Program-made: the position numbers and the translations under genes | The notes under the pieces: model-generated | Seen by the model: only the letters and a program-made list of their open reading frames with translations | What the model was told of the DNA's origin: nothing | The model's database searches: none | Part shown: piece by piece, positions 42,171 through 50,584 of the stretch | How the letters are laid out: each line of letters starts with the position of its first letter | Position numbering within the stretch: position 1 is the first letter of the stretch | NCBI RefSeq assembly: GCF_014334055.1 | Contig: NZ_CP060490.1 | Coordinates: 992,001 to 1,056,000 of the forward strand | Direction: 5' to 3' | Source: Oscillibacter hominis | GTDB taxonomy: Bacteria > Bacillota > Clostridia > Oscillospirales > Oscillospiraceae | DNA: 64,000 nucleotides

Positions 42171-42366
42171 TTGCATTGGAAAGGACTTTGCAGATTTTAA
42201 CGGGAAAGCGCTATGCCCATTCGCTGCGGCGGCTATGGCGGCAGAAGCGGCGATCCGCATTGCGATCCGCGCCGCGATCTGATATGATGTTTGCGGCAAA
42301 CTCTATGGGCTTTGTCTCGGATGATAGGCGGGACGCGCTGAGATTTCATGAAAGGGGAGAGGCGTT

Positions 42367-42921
42367 GTGAAAGGATTCCGGAGGGATAACCTGCTCTTTT
42401 CGCTCTGCGGGCTCAACTGCGGACTCTGTCCCATGCAGTTGGGAGGCTACTGTCCAGGCTGCGGCGGCGGGGAAGGAAACCAGCCCTGTGCCATTGCAAG
42501 GTGCACCCTGGCCCGCGGCGGCGTGGAATACTGCTTTGAGTGCGGTTCGTTTCCCTGTGAAAGGTATGAGGGTATCGACCAGTTTGACTCGTTCATCACC
42601 CACAGAAACCGCAGGCGGAATATGGAGCAGGCGTCGGAGATGGGTATGGAAGCATATTGCGCCCAGCAGAGGGAGAAGGCGGCGGCTTTGCAGGAGCTTT
42701 TGTCGCGTTATAACGACGGAAGGCGAAAGACGCTGTTTTGCACCGCGGTCAACTTGCTGGAGCTGGAGGATGTGCGGGCGATTGCGGAGGAACTCCGGGT
42801 CATGCCTGGCCAGAGGGAAATGCCGATCCGGGAAAAGGCGGCTCATGCGGCCTCCTTGCTCCAGGATGCTGCCCGGAAGCGGAACATCGATCTTAAGCTG
42901 CGCAAAAAGAAAAAGAGCTGA
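42367..42921 (+). CDS. DUF3795-type cysteine-rich protein
   Basis: A 184-residue protein whose first half is rich in cysteine pairs (LCGLNCGLCPMQ, YCPGCGGG, CFECGSFPC), the pattern of the DUF3795 family, and whose second half is helical and basic. Metal or Fe-S binding is probable but the role is unknown. The start is GTG at 42367 after GGGGAGAGG. It is followed by a terminator and is convergent with the FliB-like gene. Confidence 0.8.
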   Translation: MKGFRRDNLLFSLCGLNCGLCPMQLGGYCPGCGGGEGNQPCAIARCTLARGGVEYCFECGSFPCERYEGIDQFDSFITHRNRRRNMEQASEMGMEAYCAQQREKAAALQELLSRYNDGRRKTLFCTAVNLLELEDVRAIAEELRVMPGQREMPIREKAAHAASLLQDAARKRNIDLKLRKKKKS

Positions 42922-42944
42922 GTATAACTCTCAGCTCTTTTTTT
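42912..42944 (+). terminator. Terminator between convergent genes
   Basis: GAGCTGAG and CTCAGCTC form an 8-bp stem, followed by TTTTTTT. It overlaps the end of the DUF3795 gene and precedes the FliB-like stop. Confidence 0.85.
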
Positions 42945-42952
42945 ACGTTCCT

Positions 42953-43969
42953 TTACATGAGGCCCAGCAGGTCTATGAGGCGGAAGCGATGGCAGAACGC
43001 CTCCTGCAGGGCTTCCAGGTTTTCGTCGCAGTGCTCGATCTCCCGGCAGAACATCCGCAGGCAGTCGGGATAGGGCGCGCTGAGAGAACCGGTCACCGCC
43101 GTGGCCAGCACGCACAGTTCCGCCCGGGAGAGGACATCGCCGTCCCAGACGCTGTGCAGCCAGTACCGGAACAGAAAATAGACGGCGGTCCGCTGTCCCC
43201 ACAGCTCCGGTGCGTGATAGAGGGGTACACCGCCGCTGTTCCTCCCTGTTTGGAGCAGGCTGCTCCAGTCACTGCCCAGGCACTCTAAGCTTTGCAGCAG
43301 CTCCAGCACATGGGGCCAGACTTCGGCGCGGTGTCTTTCATCCGGGATGGGCAGGTCCGGAGCCGTCCACTCCTCAGCGAATTGCGGGAGAGACGCTTCC
43401 TCGCCCTCGTCAATCCGCGACTGGACCTCGTTGGCAAAGAGGAGCAGCTCCCCCAACTTTTCCCGAAGCGGAGTGCCCTCCCGGCGGAGGATTGCAAGAG
43501 CCCTGTCCCGGCAGCGCAGCAGCGGATTCAGCAGGGAGGGGGTCTGACCGGAGGGGCCTTCCCAATCCGATTCTGTGAACTGGGCGTCACGGGAAAGCAC
43601 CAGCCGGACCACCTCGGGGCAGGAGGCGCAGAGGCTCTCCTCGCGGCGGGAGCCGTAGTCGTCAAAAAACCGGGGATGGGTGCGGCAGATGAAGCTGGTC
43701 CGCGCTTCGCCCAGGCGGCGATAGACCTCACAGAGGCCGCTGCGCTCCAAAAAGGGACAGCGTCCGCCCTGGAGCGGAAAGCAGTATGCGCCGTCCTCAT
43801 CCCGCTGCAGCGCCTGGCGCAGCCTCTGGCCCAGTTCGCCCGGCACGCTTTGGTAGAAAGCGGCGGTATCGTCGTCCACCATCACCTCCCAGCCAATGCA
43901 GCAGCTGTGGGGGCAGCGCTCGGCCAGGCAGCGGAAGTCATTGTAATAATCCGGGACACAGCGTATCAT
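42953..43969 (-). CDS. FliB-like lysine-N-methylase family protein
   Basis: A 338-residue protein of the flagellin lysine-N-methylase family. Cysteine-rich N-terminal signatures are FRCLAERCPHSCCIGWEV near 12-29, GRCPFLERSGLCEVYRRLGE near 69, ICRTHPRFFD near 93 and LCASCPEVVRL near 112; together they probably bind a metal cluster. In Salmonella FliB methylates flagellin surface lysines. No flagellin or other flagellar gene is in the window, so the target may be another protein. The gene ends next to a shared terminator and starts 107 nt from the acyltransferase-like gene on the same strand. Confidence 0.85.
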   Translation of the reverse strand: MIRCVPDYYNDFRCLAERCPHSCCIGWEVMVDDDTAAFYQSVPGELGQRLRQALQRDEDGAYCFPLQGGRCPFLERSGLCEVYRRLGEARTSFICRTHPRFFDDYGSRREESLCASCPEVVRLVLSRDAQFTESDWEGPSGQTPSLLNPLLRCRDRALAILRREGTPLREKLGELLLFANEVQSRIDEGEEASLPQFAEEWTAPDLPIPDERHRAEVWPHVLELLQSLECLGSDWSSLLQTGRNSGGVPLYHAPELWGQRTAVYFLFRYWLHSVWDGDVLSRAELCVLATAVTGSLSAPYPDCLRMFCREIEHCDENLEALQEAFCHRFRLIDLLGLM

Positions 43970-44075
43970 ACATCATTCTCCTTGGAATGCCGGCTGCAGG
44001 GCCGCCCACAGCAGCAAACGGAAAGATAAAAATCCATGCTCAGGTAAAAAGCCGGGGGGCGCATAAGACGGCCAT

Positions 44076-44894
44076 TTAATCGCAGATCAAAGCGAACGCG
44101 GCGTACAGGACAGGCTGATGCGCAAGGTAGACAGGCAGGGAATTGCGGCCTAAAAAGCGCAGGGTGGCCGTCCCGGAGAAAGCGCCGGAGGAAAGGCTGG
44201 GGGTTGGCATGCAGCGGCTGAAAAAGTAGCCCATAAAAAAGAGGAACATCCAGGGAAGCATGGGAAAATAGTCCGTGGAGTAAAAGGAGGCGGGAGGGAA
44301 GCCCAGATAGGCGCTCAGCAGGCCGCAGTAAAGCTCCGGCGGAAGTGTAATCAAGCCAAAGACCATGTGGCCGGAGGGTACGGTCCGGGTGAAGAGAAAG
44401 AGCGCTCCGCTGAGCAGGAGCCCTATGACCGGAGGCAGCTTCCGCATCAGGCAGTTCAGAGGGATCATGATGAGCATGCAGGAGGAGATCAGGGTCAGCA
44501 CGCCGAACAAAATGACCTGGTCCGGCGCCACAACGACGGTGGTCAGTGAGACGATTGCACCGGCTGTGAAGACGGTGAGTCCCCGCCGCAGAGGGCGGCT
44601 TCCATAGGACCAGCAAAATCCGGACAGCAGGATGAAGGTCCAGCAGATGCTCTGCTGCCAGAGGAACCCTCCAGCTCCGGTAAACCAGGAAATCTTCACT
44701 CCATACAGGTGGACCAGATCCCAAAGAGCATGATAGGCGATCATCTGCATCAGGGTGAATCCCCGGATGCTGTCAATCCAGCCCCGGCGGTTTGCGTGCT
44801 TTGCAGTGGCGCTCTGGCAGCCGTATGCCAAGGCTGCTCCCGCCGGCTGCTGCGCAAAGCCGCAGGGAACACGGCGCAAAAAGGAGGAGTACAT
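44076..44894 (-). CDS. DUF1624 / heparan-alpha-glucosaminide N-acetyltransferase-like membrane protein
   Basis: A 272-residue membrane protein with about seven hydrophobic segments. RRGWIDSIRGFTLMQMIAYHALWDLV near residue 37 is the hallmark of the DUF1624 family (heparan-alpha-glucosaminide N-acetyltransferase catalytic domain), and the C-terminal LRFLGRNSLPVYLAHQPVL recalls acyltransferase-3 proteins. It may acylate a cell-surface glycan. The ATG at 44894 follows GAGGTG; the first 36 residues before the hallmark are weakly conserved and could be untranslated. Confidence 0.8.
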   Translation of the reverse strand: MYSSFLRRVPCGFAQQPAGAALAYGCQSATAKHANRRGWIDSIRGFTLMQMIAYHALWDLVHLYGVKISWFTGAGGFLWQQSICWTFILLSGFCWSYGSRPLRRGLTVFTAGAIVSLTTVVVAPDQVILFGVLTLISSCMLIMIPLNCLMRKLPPVIGLLLSGALFLFTRTVPSGHMVFGLITLPPELYCGLLSAYLGFPPASFYSTDYFPMLPWMFLFFMGYFFSRCMPTPSLSSGAFSGTATLRFLGRNSLPVYLAHQPVLYAAFALICD

Positions 44895-45035
44895 TGGTTC
44901 ACCTCTTTCTCCGGGAATGGGATGATTATTGAGTCTACTATTCAAAACTATCACATGAAGTGCATTCCATGTCAATCCCTGTCGATTAAAATAGAAGAAA
45001 AATTTAAAAAAGAACGCCGAGCAGAATGAAAAGGC

Positions 45036-45066
45036 TTGACTTGGAGTGGACTCCAGGCGCTATACT
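45036..45066 (+). promoter_or_regulatory. MerR-type promoter with 19-bp spacer
   Basis: TTGACT (45036-45041) and TATACT (45061-45066) are 19 bp apart, and the spacer starts with the dyad GGAGT GG ACTCC. This is the classic layout that a MerR-family activator untwists. The MerR gene at 46291 is the obvious regulator. Confidence 0.85.
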
Positions 45067-45096
45067 GGAAAAAATGCTTGAGAGGAGCCGATACAT

Positions 45097-46245
45097 ATGC
45101 GTTACCGCACACTGGGCCGGACCGGCCTTCAGGTCAGCGAGATCGCCCTTGGCTGCGAGGGATTTGTGCAGCAGGGTGACGAGTTTGCCCGTGAGATGTT
45201 CCGCCTTGCCCTGGACAGCGGCGTCAACTGCATGGATTTATACAGCCCCAACCCCGACGTACAGCGGCGGGTGGGGAAGGCCATCCACGAACGGAGAGAA
45301 CGGTTTATCCTGCAGGCCCACCTCTGCACGATCTGGCAGGATGGCCAGTACAGGGCCACACGAAAAATAGAGGAGGTGCGGGGTGCCTTTGAAACCATGC
45401 TCAATCACTTGAACACCGATTACGTGGACATCGGCATGATCCACTATGTGGATTCCCGTCAGCTGTGGGGGGAGATCGCCGAAGGGCCCGTGATGCGTTA
45501 TGCCCTGGAGCAGAAGGCCGCCGGGCACATCCGCTGCATCGGCGTCAGCAGCCACAATCCGGATGCCGCCCTAACGGCGGTGGAAAGCGGGCTTGTCGAT
45601 GTGCTGATGTTCAGCGTCAACCCCTGTTACGATCTGCTGCCCGGTGATGAAAACTGCGAAACCCTGTGGCTGGAGGACAGCTACTCGGCGCAGCTGACCA
45701 ATATGAATCCGGAGCGTGTGCGGCTGTATGAGGCCTGCCAGCGGCTGGGAGTGGGGATTACGGTGATGAAGGCCTTTGGCGGCGGCGACCTGCTGGATGC
45801 CAACCTCTCGCCCGCCGGGGCTGCGCTGACTCCCGTTCAGTGCATTCACTACGCCCTGACCCGTCCGGCGGTGGCCTGCGTGATGTCCGGGGCCCGGAGC
45901 CTGGAGGATCTGCGCGCATCCCTGGCCTATGAGACTGCCTCGGAGGAGGAAAAGGACTATGCAGCCGCGTTTGCCTCGTTCCCCCGCATCAGGTGGGAGG
46001 GGCACTGTATGTACTGCGGCCACTGCGCGCCCTGCCCCAAAGGCATTGACGTGGCCACGGTGACAAAATTCCTGAACCTGGCCAAGGCCCAGGGCGCGGT
46101 TCCGGAGACGGTGCGTGAACACTATAGGGCCCTGCCCCACGCCGCCGGGGAGTGCATCCGATGTGGAGCCTGCGAGCGGCGCTGCCCCTTTGGCGTGAGC
46201 GCCATGGAAAACATGAGGGAGGCGTCGTCGGTATTCGGCTCATAA
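45097..46245 (+). CDS. Aldo/keto reductase with C-terminal 4Fe-4S ferredoxin domain
   Basis: A 382-residue protein. Residues 1-280 are an aldo/keto reductase barrel (RYRTLGRTGLQVSEIALGC, DLYSPNPDV, IHYVD near 118). The C-terminal 100 residues hold two cysteine clusters, HCMYCGHCAPCPKG near 308 and CIRCGACERRCPFGV near 353, as in ferredoxin-fused reductases of anaerobes. It probably reduces a carbonyl compound with NAD(P)H or ferredoxin; the substrate is unknown. The ATG follows GAGGAG by 9 nt. It shares an operon with the MerR gene and is led by a MerR-type promoter, so an electrophile or aldehyde may be the inducer. Confidence 0.88.
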   Translation: MRYRTLGRTGLQVSEIALGCEGFVQQGDEFAREMFRLALDSGVNCMDLYSPNPDVQRRVGKAIHERRERFILQAHLCTIWQDGQYRATRKIEEVRGAFETMLNHLNTDYVDIGMIHYVDSRQLWGEIAEGPVMRYALEQKAAGHIRCIGVSSHNPDAALTAVESGLVDVLMFSVNPCYDLLPGDENCETLWLEDSYSAQLTNMNPERVRLYEACQRLGVGITVMKAFGGGDLLDANLSPAGAALTPVQCIHYALTRPAVACVMSGARSLEDLRASLAYETASEEEKDYAAAFASFPRIRWEGHCMYCGHCAPCPKGIDVATVTKFLNLAKAQGAVPETVREHYRALPHAAGECIRCGACERRCPFGVSAMENMREASSVFGS

Positions 46246-46290
46246 AAATTCTATGCGCACGCTGAAAAAATATAAAAGGAGGCCCTTCCC

Positions 46291-46668
46291 ATGACAATTG
46301 CCGAGGTGAGCAAACAGTATGGCCTGTCGGCGGATACCCTGCGCTATTATGAGCGCATTGGCCTCATCCCGCCGGTGCCGCGAAATGAAAGCGGCATCCG
46401 GGACTATGACGAGGACTCCTGTGGATGGGTGGAGCTGATGAAGTGCATGCGCGCCGCTGGAGTGCAGATTGAGGCGCTGATTGAATATGTGGCGCTGTTC
46501 CGACAGGGGGATGAGACCATCGATGCCCGCAAAGCGCTGCTGATGGATCAGCGGAACCGTCTGATCTCCCGCATGGCGGATATGCAGGCGTCGCTGGACC
46601 GGCTCAACGAGAAGATCGACCTCTATGAGCAGGGCCTAATGGTGAAAGAGAAGCTTTTGAAGCGATGA
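46291..46668 (+). CDS. MerR family transcriptional regulator (AdhR/NmlR-like)
   Basis: A 125-residue MerR-type activator. The winged helix is at residues 1-70 (TIAEVSKQYGLSADTLRYYERIGLIPPV, then ESGIRDYDEDSCGWVELMKCMRAAG), followed by a dimerisation coiled coil. No cluster of metal-binding cysteines is present, which fits the thiol/aldehyde-sensing AdhR/NmlR branch. It follows the aldo/keto reductase by 45 nt, and the 19-bp-spacer promoter in front of the operon is its likely target, making the circuit self-regulated. Confidence 0.9.
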   Translation: MTIAEVSKQYGLSADTLRYYERIGLIPPVPRNESGIRDYDEDSCGWVELMKCMRAAGVQIEALIEYVALFRQGDETIDARKALLMDQRNRLISRMADMQASLDRLNEKIDLYEQGLMVKEKLLKR

Positions 46669-46669
46669 G

Positions 46670-46706
46670 AAAGAGGCTGGTAAACCAAACGTTTACCAGC
46701 CTCTTT
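46670..46706 (+). terminator. Terminator of the reductase/MerR operon
   Basis: AAAGAGGCTGGTAAAC and GTTTACCAGCCTCTTT form a perfect 16-bp stem around CAAAC. Confidence 0.85.
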
Positions 46707-46901
46707 GCTGTCTTGGCACGGCGGTTCAATCCCGCCGCCATGATTGATCGTAGTCCGCGCTCATAAAAATACTGTACGTGAAGCGCCGGTTCTTTTTGGA
46801 AGGTAATCGACAGCCCTGTTTTCTGTTGTTTTGATAGAGACATAGCTCGCTTATCCAGATTCCGCACCGACCGCCCTGGTTAAAATTTTTTGAAAAAAGT
46901 G

Positions 46902-46930
46902 TTGACACGGGGCGAAACCAATGCTATACT
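46902..46930 (+). promoter_or_regulatory. tRNA-Ala locus promoter
   Basis: TTGACA (46902-46907), 17-nt spacer, TATACT (46925-46930), about 40 nt before the truncated tRNA copy and 126 nt before the complete tRNA. Confidence 0.85.
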
Positions 46931-46967
46931 AAGCACTGTTCTGAGCGCGAAAGACGCACAGACATCT

Positions 46968-46989
46968 GGGGGTATAGCTCAGCTGGGAG
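46968..46989 (+). pseudogene. Truncated tRNA-Ala copy
   Basis: 22 bases identical to the first 22 of the complete tRNA-Ala at 47057 (acceptor strand and half of the D arm). After 46989 the sequence diverges and no cloverleaf can form. It is co-transcribed with the intact gene. Confidence 0.8.
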
Positions 46990-47035
46990 CCCGGTTGAAG
47001 CGGTAAACAACCCCCGCACTAATTGAATAAGAAAT

Positions 47036-47149
47036 TACTCAGCGCACCCCTTACATGGGGGTATAGCTCAGCTGGGAGAGCGCTTGACTGGCAGTCAAGA
47101 GGTCAGCGGTTCGATCCCGCTTATCTCCACCAATCGGGTGCGCTGAGTA
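47036..47149. repeat. Inverted repeat enclosing tRNA-Ala
   Basis: TACTCAGCGCACCC at 47036-47049 and its exact complement at 47136-47149 flank the tRNA. In the precursor RNA they would form a 14-bp stem bringing both ends of the tRNA together. Confidence 0.75.
47057..47132 (+). tRNA. tRNA-Ala (GGC)
   Basis: A 76-nt cloverleaf with encoded CCA. The acceptor GGGGGTA pairs with TATCTCC (two G-U pairs). The anticodon stem CTTGA/TCAAG encloses CTGGCAG, giving anticodon GGC. The T arm is GCGGTTCGATCCCGC. The element with the serine recombinase starts within 100 nt of its 3' end. Confidence 0.95.
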
Positions 47150-47162
47150 TTCTTAATAAATG

Positions 47163-47188
47163 CTTGCTTTGAAAAAAGCAAGTTTTTT
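47163..47188 (+). terminator. tRNA-Ala terminator
   Basis: CTTGCTTT and AAAGCAAG form an 8-bp stem, followed by TTTTTT. Confidence 0.75.
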
Positions 47189-47197
47189 GTTTTATGT

Positions 47198-47226
47198 CCG
47201 CTTCCCTTTTGAAGCGGGCTTTTTTT
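47198..47226 (+). terminator. Second terminator at the element edge
   Basis: CCGCTTC and GAAGCGG form a 7-bp stem followed by GCTTTTTTT, ending at the recombinase stop codon. It may stop tRNA read-through into the element. Confidence 0.65.
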
Positions 47227-48850
47227 ATGCGGCGATTGCCGAAATGTCCAGTCCAGCGCTGAACTGCTCAAAGTCAATGTTGAAGTCGATATGCAGCCGA
47301 TAGTCCCGATACACCTCCACACGCCGGATCAAGCAGCTCACAATCATTTTCTTTGACTCCGTGCTGGCGCTGTCGTACATATCCGCCCATGAAATAATAT
47401 CGTCATACTGAGCGTTTAAGGCGTCCAGCATGGCCTGTCCCTCGTCGTAGGCCGCCTGCGCCGCCTCCATAGTGTGCTGAACTTCGAGACATTTTGTCTC
47501 ACAGTCAGAAATCAAAGAACCAAGCAAATCCTGCGAAAAAGCACTTTCGCCCCGGAGAGATTTAATGACCTCTGCCCGGAGCGTATCAAGCTCGGCGGCG
47601 GCCTTGGCGTAGTCTGATTTTGCACTTTTGAGAAGTGCCTTCCGTTCTTCCATCTTTTCACGATAACGGATATTGACGATTTCACTTTTGGGGATCGCTT
47701 TCATCCGTTCAAAGATCTGCCGCACCACCTTGTCAATGATACCGTCAAGAATATGCGCTGTGTAGCCAGTCTGCCCGTCACACTCGGTTTGTTTGCGGGT
47801 CTTGCCGTAGCAGATATACCGCACACGCTTTACAATGCGGTGAGCATCTTCCTTGCACGGATAAGCCTTGCCGTTGGTGGTGAGCGCCAGCCGGGAGCCA
47901 CAATGCCCGCAAAAGACATTCCCGGCCAGCAAGGACTGGCCACGGGTATTCAGCGGTACACGCCGTTCCTGTTCGGCGGAGTTGGCGCGGGAGGTACGAA
48001 TGTGCTGTGCGGCCTCAAACAGCTCCGGCGCTATGATCTGCAAATGGGGCAGCGTTTGGGAGCGGCTTTCGCCGCTGCGAAGCACCCCGGTATATGTCAG
48101 ATTGCAAATGATACCCCGGACGCTGGCGTGATGCCACATTTTACCCGTTCTCGCCCGATAGCCAAGATTATTTAAGTAGGTGGCGATCCGTTGAGCGCCG
48201 AAACCCTCATGCACATATTTGTCAAAGATGATCCGTACCACAGCGGCCTCGGCCTCGTTGACAGCCAGTTCAAAAACCTCGTGCTTGCGTTTATTGAAGC
48301 GCCCACTCTTTACAAGGCCATATCCATAAGGAGCAAGACCGCCCTTGAAACCGCCGTCCTCGACGAGCTGGCCGAGAGCGGTTTTTGTGCGTATTGAAGT
48401 TTTTTCGCTTTCACCGTCAGCCTGCCAAAAGCGGATGTAGTTGGTGAGCTTGTCCGTGTGATTATCAAAACGCTGCTCACCCTCCTGCGTACTCCAGACC
48501 CGGATGCCGTTCTTAACAAACCATTCCACCACGAAAGGCGTTTCGTCAGCGATACGCCCGATACGGTCAAACATGAACACAAGCAGAATATCGAATTTTC
48601 CCTGTTTGGCTCGTTCCTTGATGATTTGCAGCTTGTCCCGGTTTTCGGCTCTAACTTTATGCCCGGACACGCCGTCCTCCTGCTCCTCGTGAACAATCGT
48701 CCATCCCATTTTTTCACAGAAGCGATGGCACTCTCTGCGCTGCATGGGAATGTCGGCTTGGCTTTTGTCATTGTAGTCCACCTGCTTATTGGTGGACACG
48801 CGGTATAGGCAATCAACCCGATTACTTGTCATCATTCTGTTTTCTATCAT
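47225..48850 (-). CDS. Large serine recombinase
   Basis: A 541-residue site-specific recombinase. The resolvase domain begins VDCLYRVSTNKQ with the catalytic Ser19, and has FMFDRIGRIAD near 105. A recombinase domain (GLAPYGYGLVK, EAAVVRIIFDKYVHEGFGAQRIATYLN) follows, then a zinc ribbon (VFCGHCGSRLALT, YICYGKTR) and a coiled-coil C-terminus. It should integrate and excise the element without a host factor. The ATG at 48850 follows AAAGGA; in-frame codons further up are less likely. It lies at the element's left end next to tRNA-Ala, as expected for the integrase. Confidence 0.92.
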   Translation of the reverse strand: MIENRMMTSNRVDCLYRVSTNKQVDYNDKSQADIPMQRRECHRFCEKMGWTIVHEEQEDGVSGHKVRAENRDKLQIIKERAKQGKFDILLVFMFDRIGRIADETPFVVEWFVKNGIRVWSTQEGEQRFDNHTDKLTNYIRFWQADGESEKTSIRTKTALGQLVEDGGFKGGLAPYGYGLVKSGRFNKRKHEVFELAVNEAEAAVVRIIFDKYVHEGFGAQRIATYLNNLGYRARTGKMWHHASVRGIICNLTYTGVLRSGESRSQTLPHLQIIAPELFEAAQHIRTSRANSAEQERRVPLNTRGQSLLAGNVFCGHCGSRLALTTNGKAYPCKEDAHRIVKRVRYICYGKTRKQTECDGQTGYTAHILDGIIDKVVRQIFERMKAIPKSEIVNIRYREKMEERKALLKSAKSDYAKAAAELDTLRAEVIKSLRGESAFSQDLLGSLISDCETKCLEVQHTMEAAQAAYDEGQAMLDALNAQYDDIISWADMYDSASTESKKMIVSCLIRRVEVYRDYRLHIDFNIDFEQFSAGLDISAIAA

Positions 48851-48921
48851 ATTGATCCGTCCTTTCATTTGTCGATGGGTCAATGAAAAAACGCAATCAA
48901 TACGCGGGGAATATGAAGTTT

Positions 48922-49140
48922 TCAAGGTACATAGGGACTACCCCCACTATTATTATCCCTCTGTTCGGGAGGGATTGCAAGGATGTCGCCGGAGCTATTT
49001 TTTGCCGTATTGTTGGCAAAGGAAGATAGTAAAATCTGCTTTACATGATGGAGCGCTGCCGCATTTTTGCAGTCTGCAAAGCTGGCGGTGATGGCGTAGC
49101 CATCCACAGCAAATGCGGTATGTTGTTTTCTCTGCTGCAT
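48922..49140 (-). CDS. Small element-encoded protein, unknown
   Basis: A 72-residue soluble protein (MQQRKQHTAFAVDGYAITASFADCKN...). A perfect AAGGAGG 5 nt before the ATG supports translation. It lies just upstream of the recombinase on the same strand, a position often taken by small conserved transposon proteins. No family was recognised with confidence; a DNA-binding or excision-accessory role is only a guess. Confidence 0.6.
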   Translation of the reverse strand: MQQRKQHTAFAVDGYAITASFADCKNAAALHHVKQILLSSFANNTAKNSSGDILAIPPEQRDNNSGGSPYVP

Positions 49141-49214
49141 AAAGACCTCCTTTTCAATTCTCGGCAACAGGGAAAGGCCAGCGCCTCATAAAAGCACTGG
49201 CCTGCGGCTTATGA

Positions 49215-49237
49215 CCTTGGGACGAAATGTCCCAAGG
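49215..49237. repeat. 23-bp palindrome, copy 1
   Basis: CCTTGGGACG and TGTCCCAAGG around AAA. It lies between the small gene at 48922-49140 and the sigma-like gene. Confidence 0.85.
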
Positions 49238-49424
49238 TGTTTTTGAAAGGCGGGAGCGCCGCACCCGCTCCTGTTGGCCTGTCATAAGACAGCTCATATT
49301 CAATGCGACGCTCCCTCACAGCGGACAGCGACGATCCGTGACGGAGCATCAACTACTTTGCTGCGGAGAAGTGAAAACTACCTCTCATATACCAAGGACA
49401 AAAATCGGGCAAATGGAGATACCT

Positions 49425-49847
49425 TTACAGAAATTTTTTCAAATATTTTCTCATAGCCGCCTTGCCGCTTTTGACGGAATGGCGAACGGCGCTCTTGTCC
49501 ACGCCCTGCTCCCGGGCGATCTGGCGGTAGCTCTTGCCGAGGATCAGATGCGCCTCCACCCGGACGCCCTGCACCTCCGGCAGAGAGTTGAGGGCGTTCC
49601 ACAGGTGGACGAACAACTCCATACGATCCAGAAGCTCCTGCGGCGTCGGCTCATGCAGGCAGGCTGAGTATTCGATCCCATCGTCACAGTCGAGGGAATA
49701 CTGCGCCTTATTGCGGGTCGTGCGCCGCTGATGGGCTGCTTCATACAGCTTGTCCGCCTTCAGCTCGGCGGCCACTTCGTCGGAAACTTCGATGTATTCA
49801 TCATGGGTGTACCAAGCGTAAAAGTCCTTCAGGTTGATGGTCGTCAT
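49425..49847 (-). CDS. Sigma-70 region 4-like regulator of the element
   Basis: A 140-residue protein of the sigma-factor-like family commonly found in Tn1549-type elements. The N-terminal part (NLKDFYAWYTHDEYIEVSDEV) and the linker (RNKAQYSLDCDDGIEYS) are typical, and the C-terminus is a region-4-like helix-turn-helix (VEAHLILGKSYRQIAREQGVD, then KSAVRHSVKSGKAAMRKYL). It may activate transfer or excision genes. The ATG at 49847 follows GGAGG. Region 2 of true sigma factors is not obvious. Confidence 0.82.
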   Translation of the reverse strand: MTTINLKDFYAWYTHDEYIEVSDEVAAELKADKLYEAAHQRRTTRNKAQYSLDCDDGIEYSACLHEPTPQELLDRMELFVHLWNALNSLPEVQGVRVEAHLILGKSYRQIAREQGVDKSAVRHSVKSGKAAMRKYLKKFL

Positions 49848-50203
49848 TTGTATTTCCTCCATTCGGTTCATGTGTGGGTGGGTGAACAGAACGGAGGAAC
49901 GGCGGGGATCGGCAGCCGGGGCTGGCTGCTTTGGGACAAATTGTCCCAAGGTGCAGGCATATAAAAACGCCCGCACAGCATGACGCTATGCGGGCGCACG
50001 AAACAACATTTTCACTTACAAACTGACAGATTTCGCATCCACAGTCGTATAGCCCCGACGGTGGAAGTGCGCTTTTTTTAGCCAGTATAGATCAAATGCA
50101 CTATCAATAAAGGAAAAGGACACGGCGATACCTCCTTGGATACCGCCGTATCCTTAAAAAAGGGCGACTTTACCACACCCTCCGTTGATCCAATTTTTCA
50201 ACA
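49848..50203. other. Intergenic region with palindromes
   Basis: No gene was seen in the gap before the zinc-ribbon gene. It holds palindrome copy 2, a hairpin GCCCGCA...TGCGGGC at about 49970-49996, and inverted A/T-rich segments around 50130-50160. It probably contains the promoter of the sigma-like gene and ends of the adjacent transcripts. Confidence 0.5.
49929..49951. repeat. 23-bp palindrome, copy 2
   Basis: CTTTGGGACA and TGTCCCAAGG around AAT, upstream of the sigma-like gene. Confidence 0.85.
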
Positions 50204-50245
50204 GGAAAACGGCGGCTTGAAATATGATATTTCAAAACCGCCGGT
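50204..50245 (-). terminator. Terminator of the sigma/lipoprotein cargo operon
   Basis: On the minus strand CGGCGG and CCGCCG flank an inner palindrome TTGAAATAT CAT ATTTCAA, followed by TTTTC. It is about 70 nt beyond the last gene of the operon. Confidence 0.65.
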
Positions 50246-50311
50246 TGATTTTAGCACGCAAAATCGTCATCGAATGGCGGTTTCATGTGTTCGGATTTAT
50301 ACGCTGAATAG

Positions 50312-50533
50312 TTATCTTTCACTCGAATAGTCAATAATGATTTTTTTGCAATCTTCGCACTTGAACGCAAATACGGTGTTGGAATTATCCGCTGCGCCAT
50401 TGGAAAGGCAAGTGCTTCCCTTGCCCAAAGAAGAAAGTGATGCAACAAGCTGCTTCTTCAATGTCCAATACACGCCATCCCGACATTGGATATAACCCAA
50501 TGTCATTTCTTTTTCACAATAAGGACACTTCAT
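50312..50533 (-). CDS. Small zinc-ribbon protein
   Basis: A 73-residue protein with two CxxC pairs (MKCPYCEKEM at the start and FKCEDCKKI near 58), the shape of a zinc ribbon of the PF20097/DUF6487 kind. GGAAGGGG precedes the ATG. It is the last gene of the cargo operon that starts with the ECF sigma factor. The role is unknown. Confidence 0.7.
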   Translation of the reverse strand: MKCPYCEKEMTLGYIQCRDGVYWTLKKQLVASLSSLGKGSTCLSNGAADNSNTVFAFKCEDCKKIIIDYSSER

Positions 50534-50584
50534 AAACTCTTTCCCCTTCCATCTTTCAAAGGCGTAAATCGCACGCGTTCTGTT

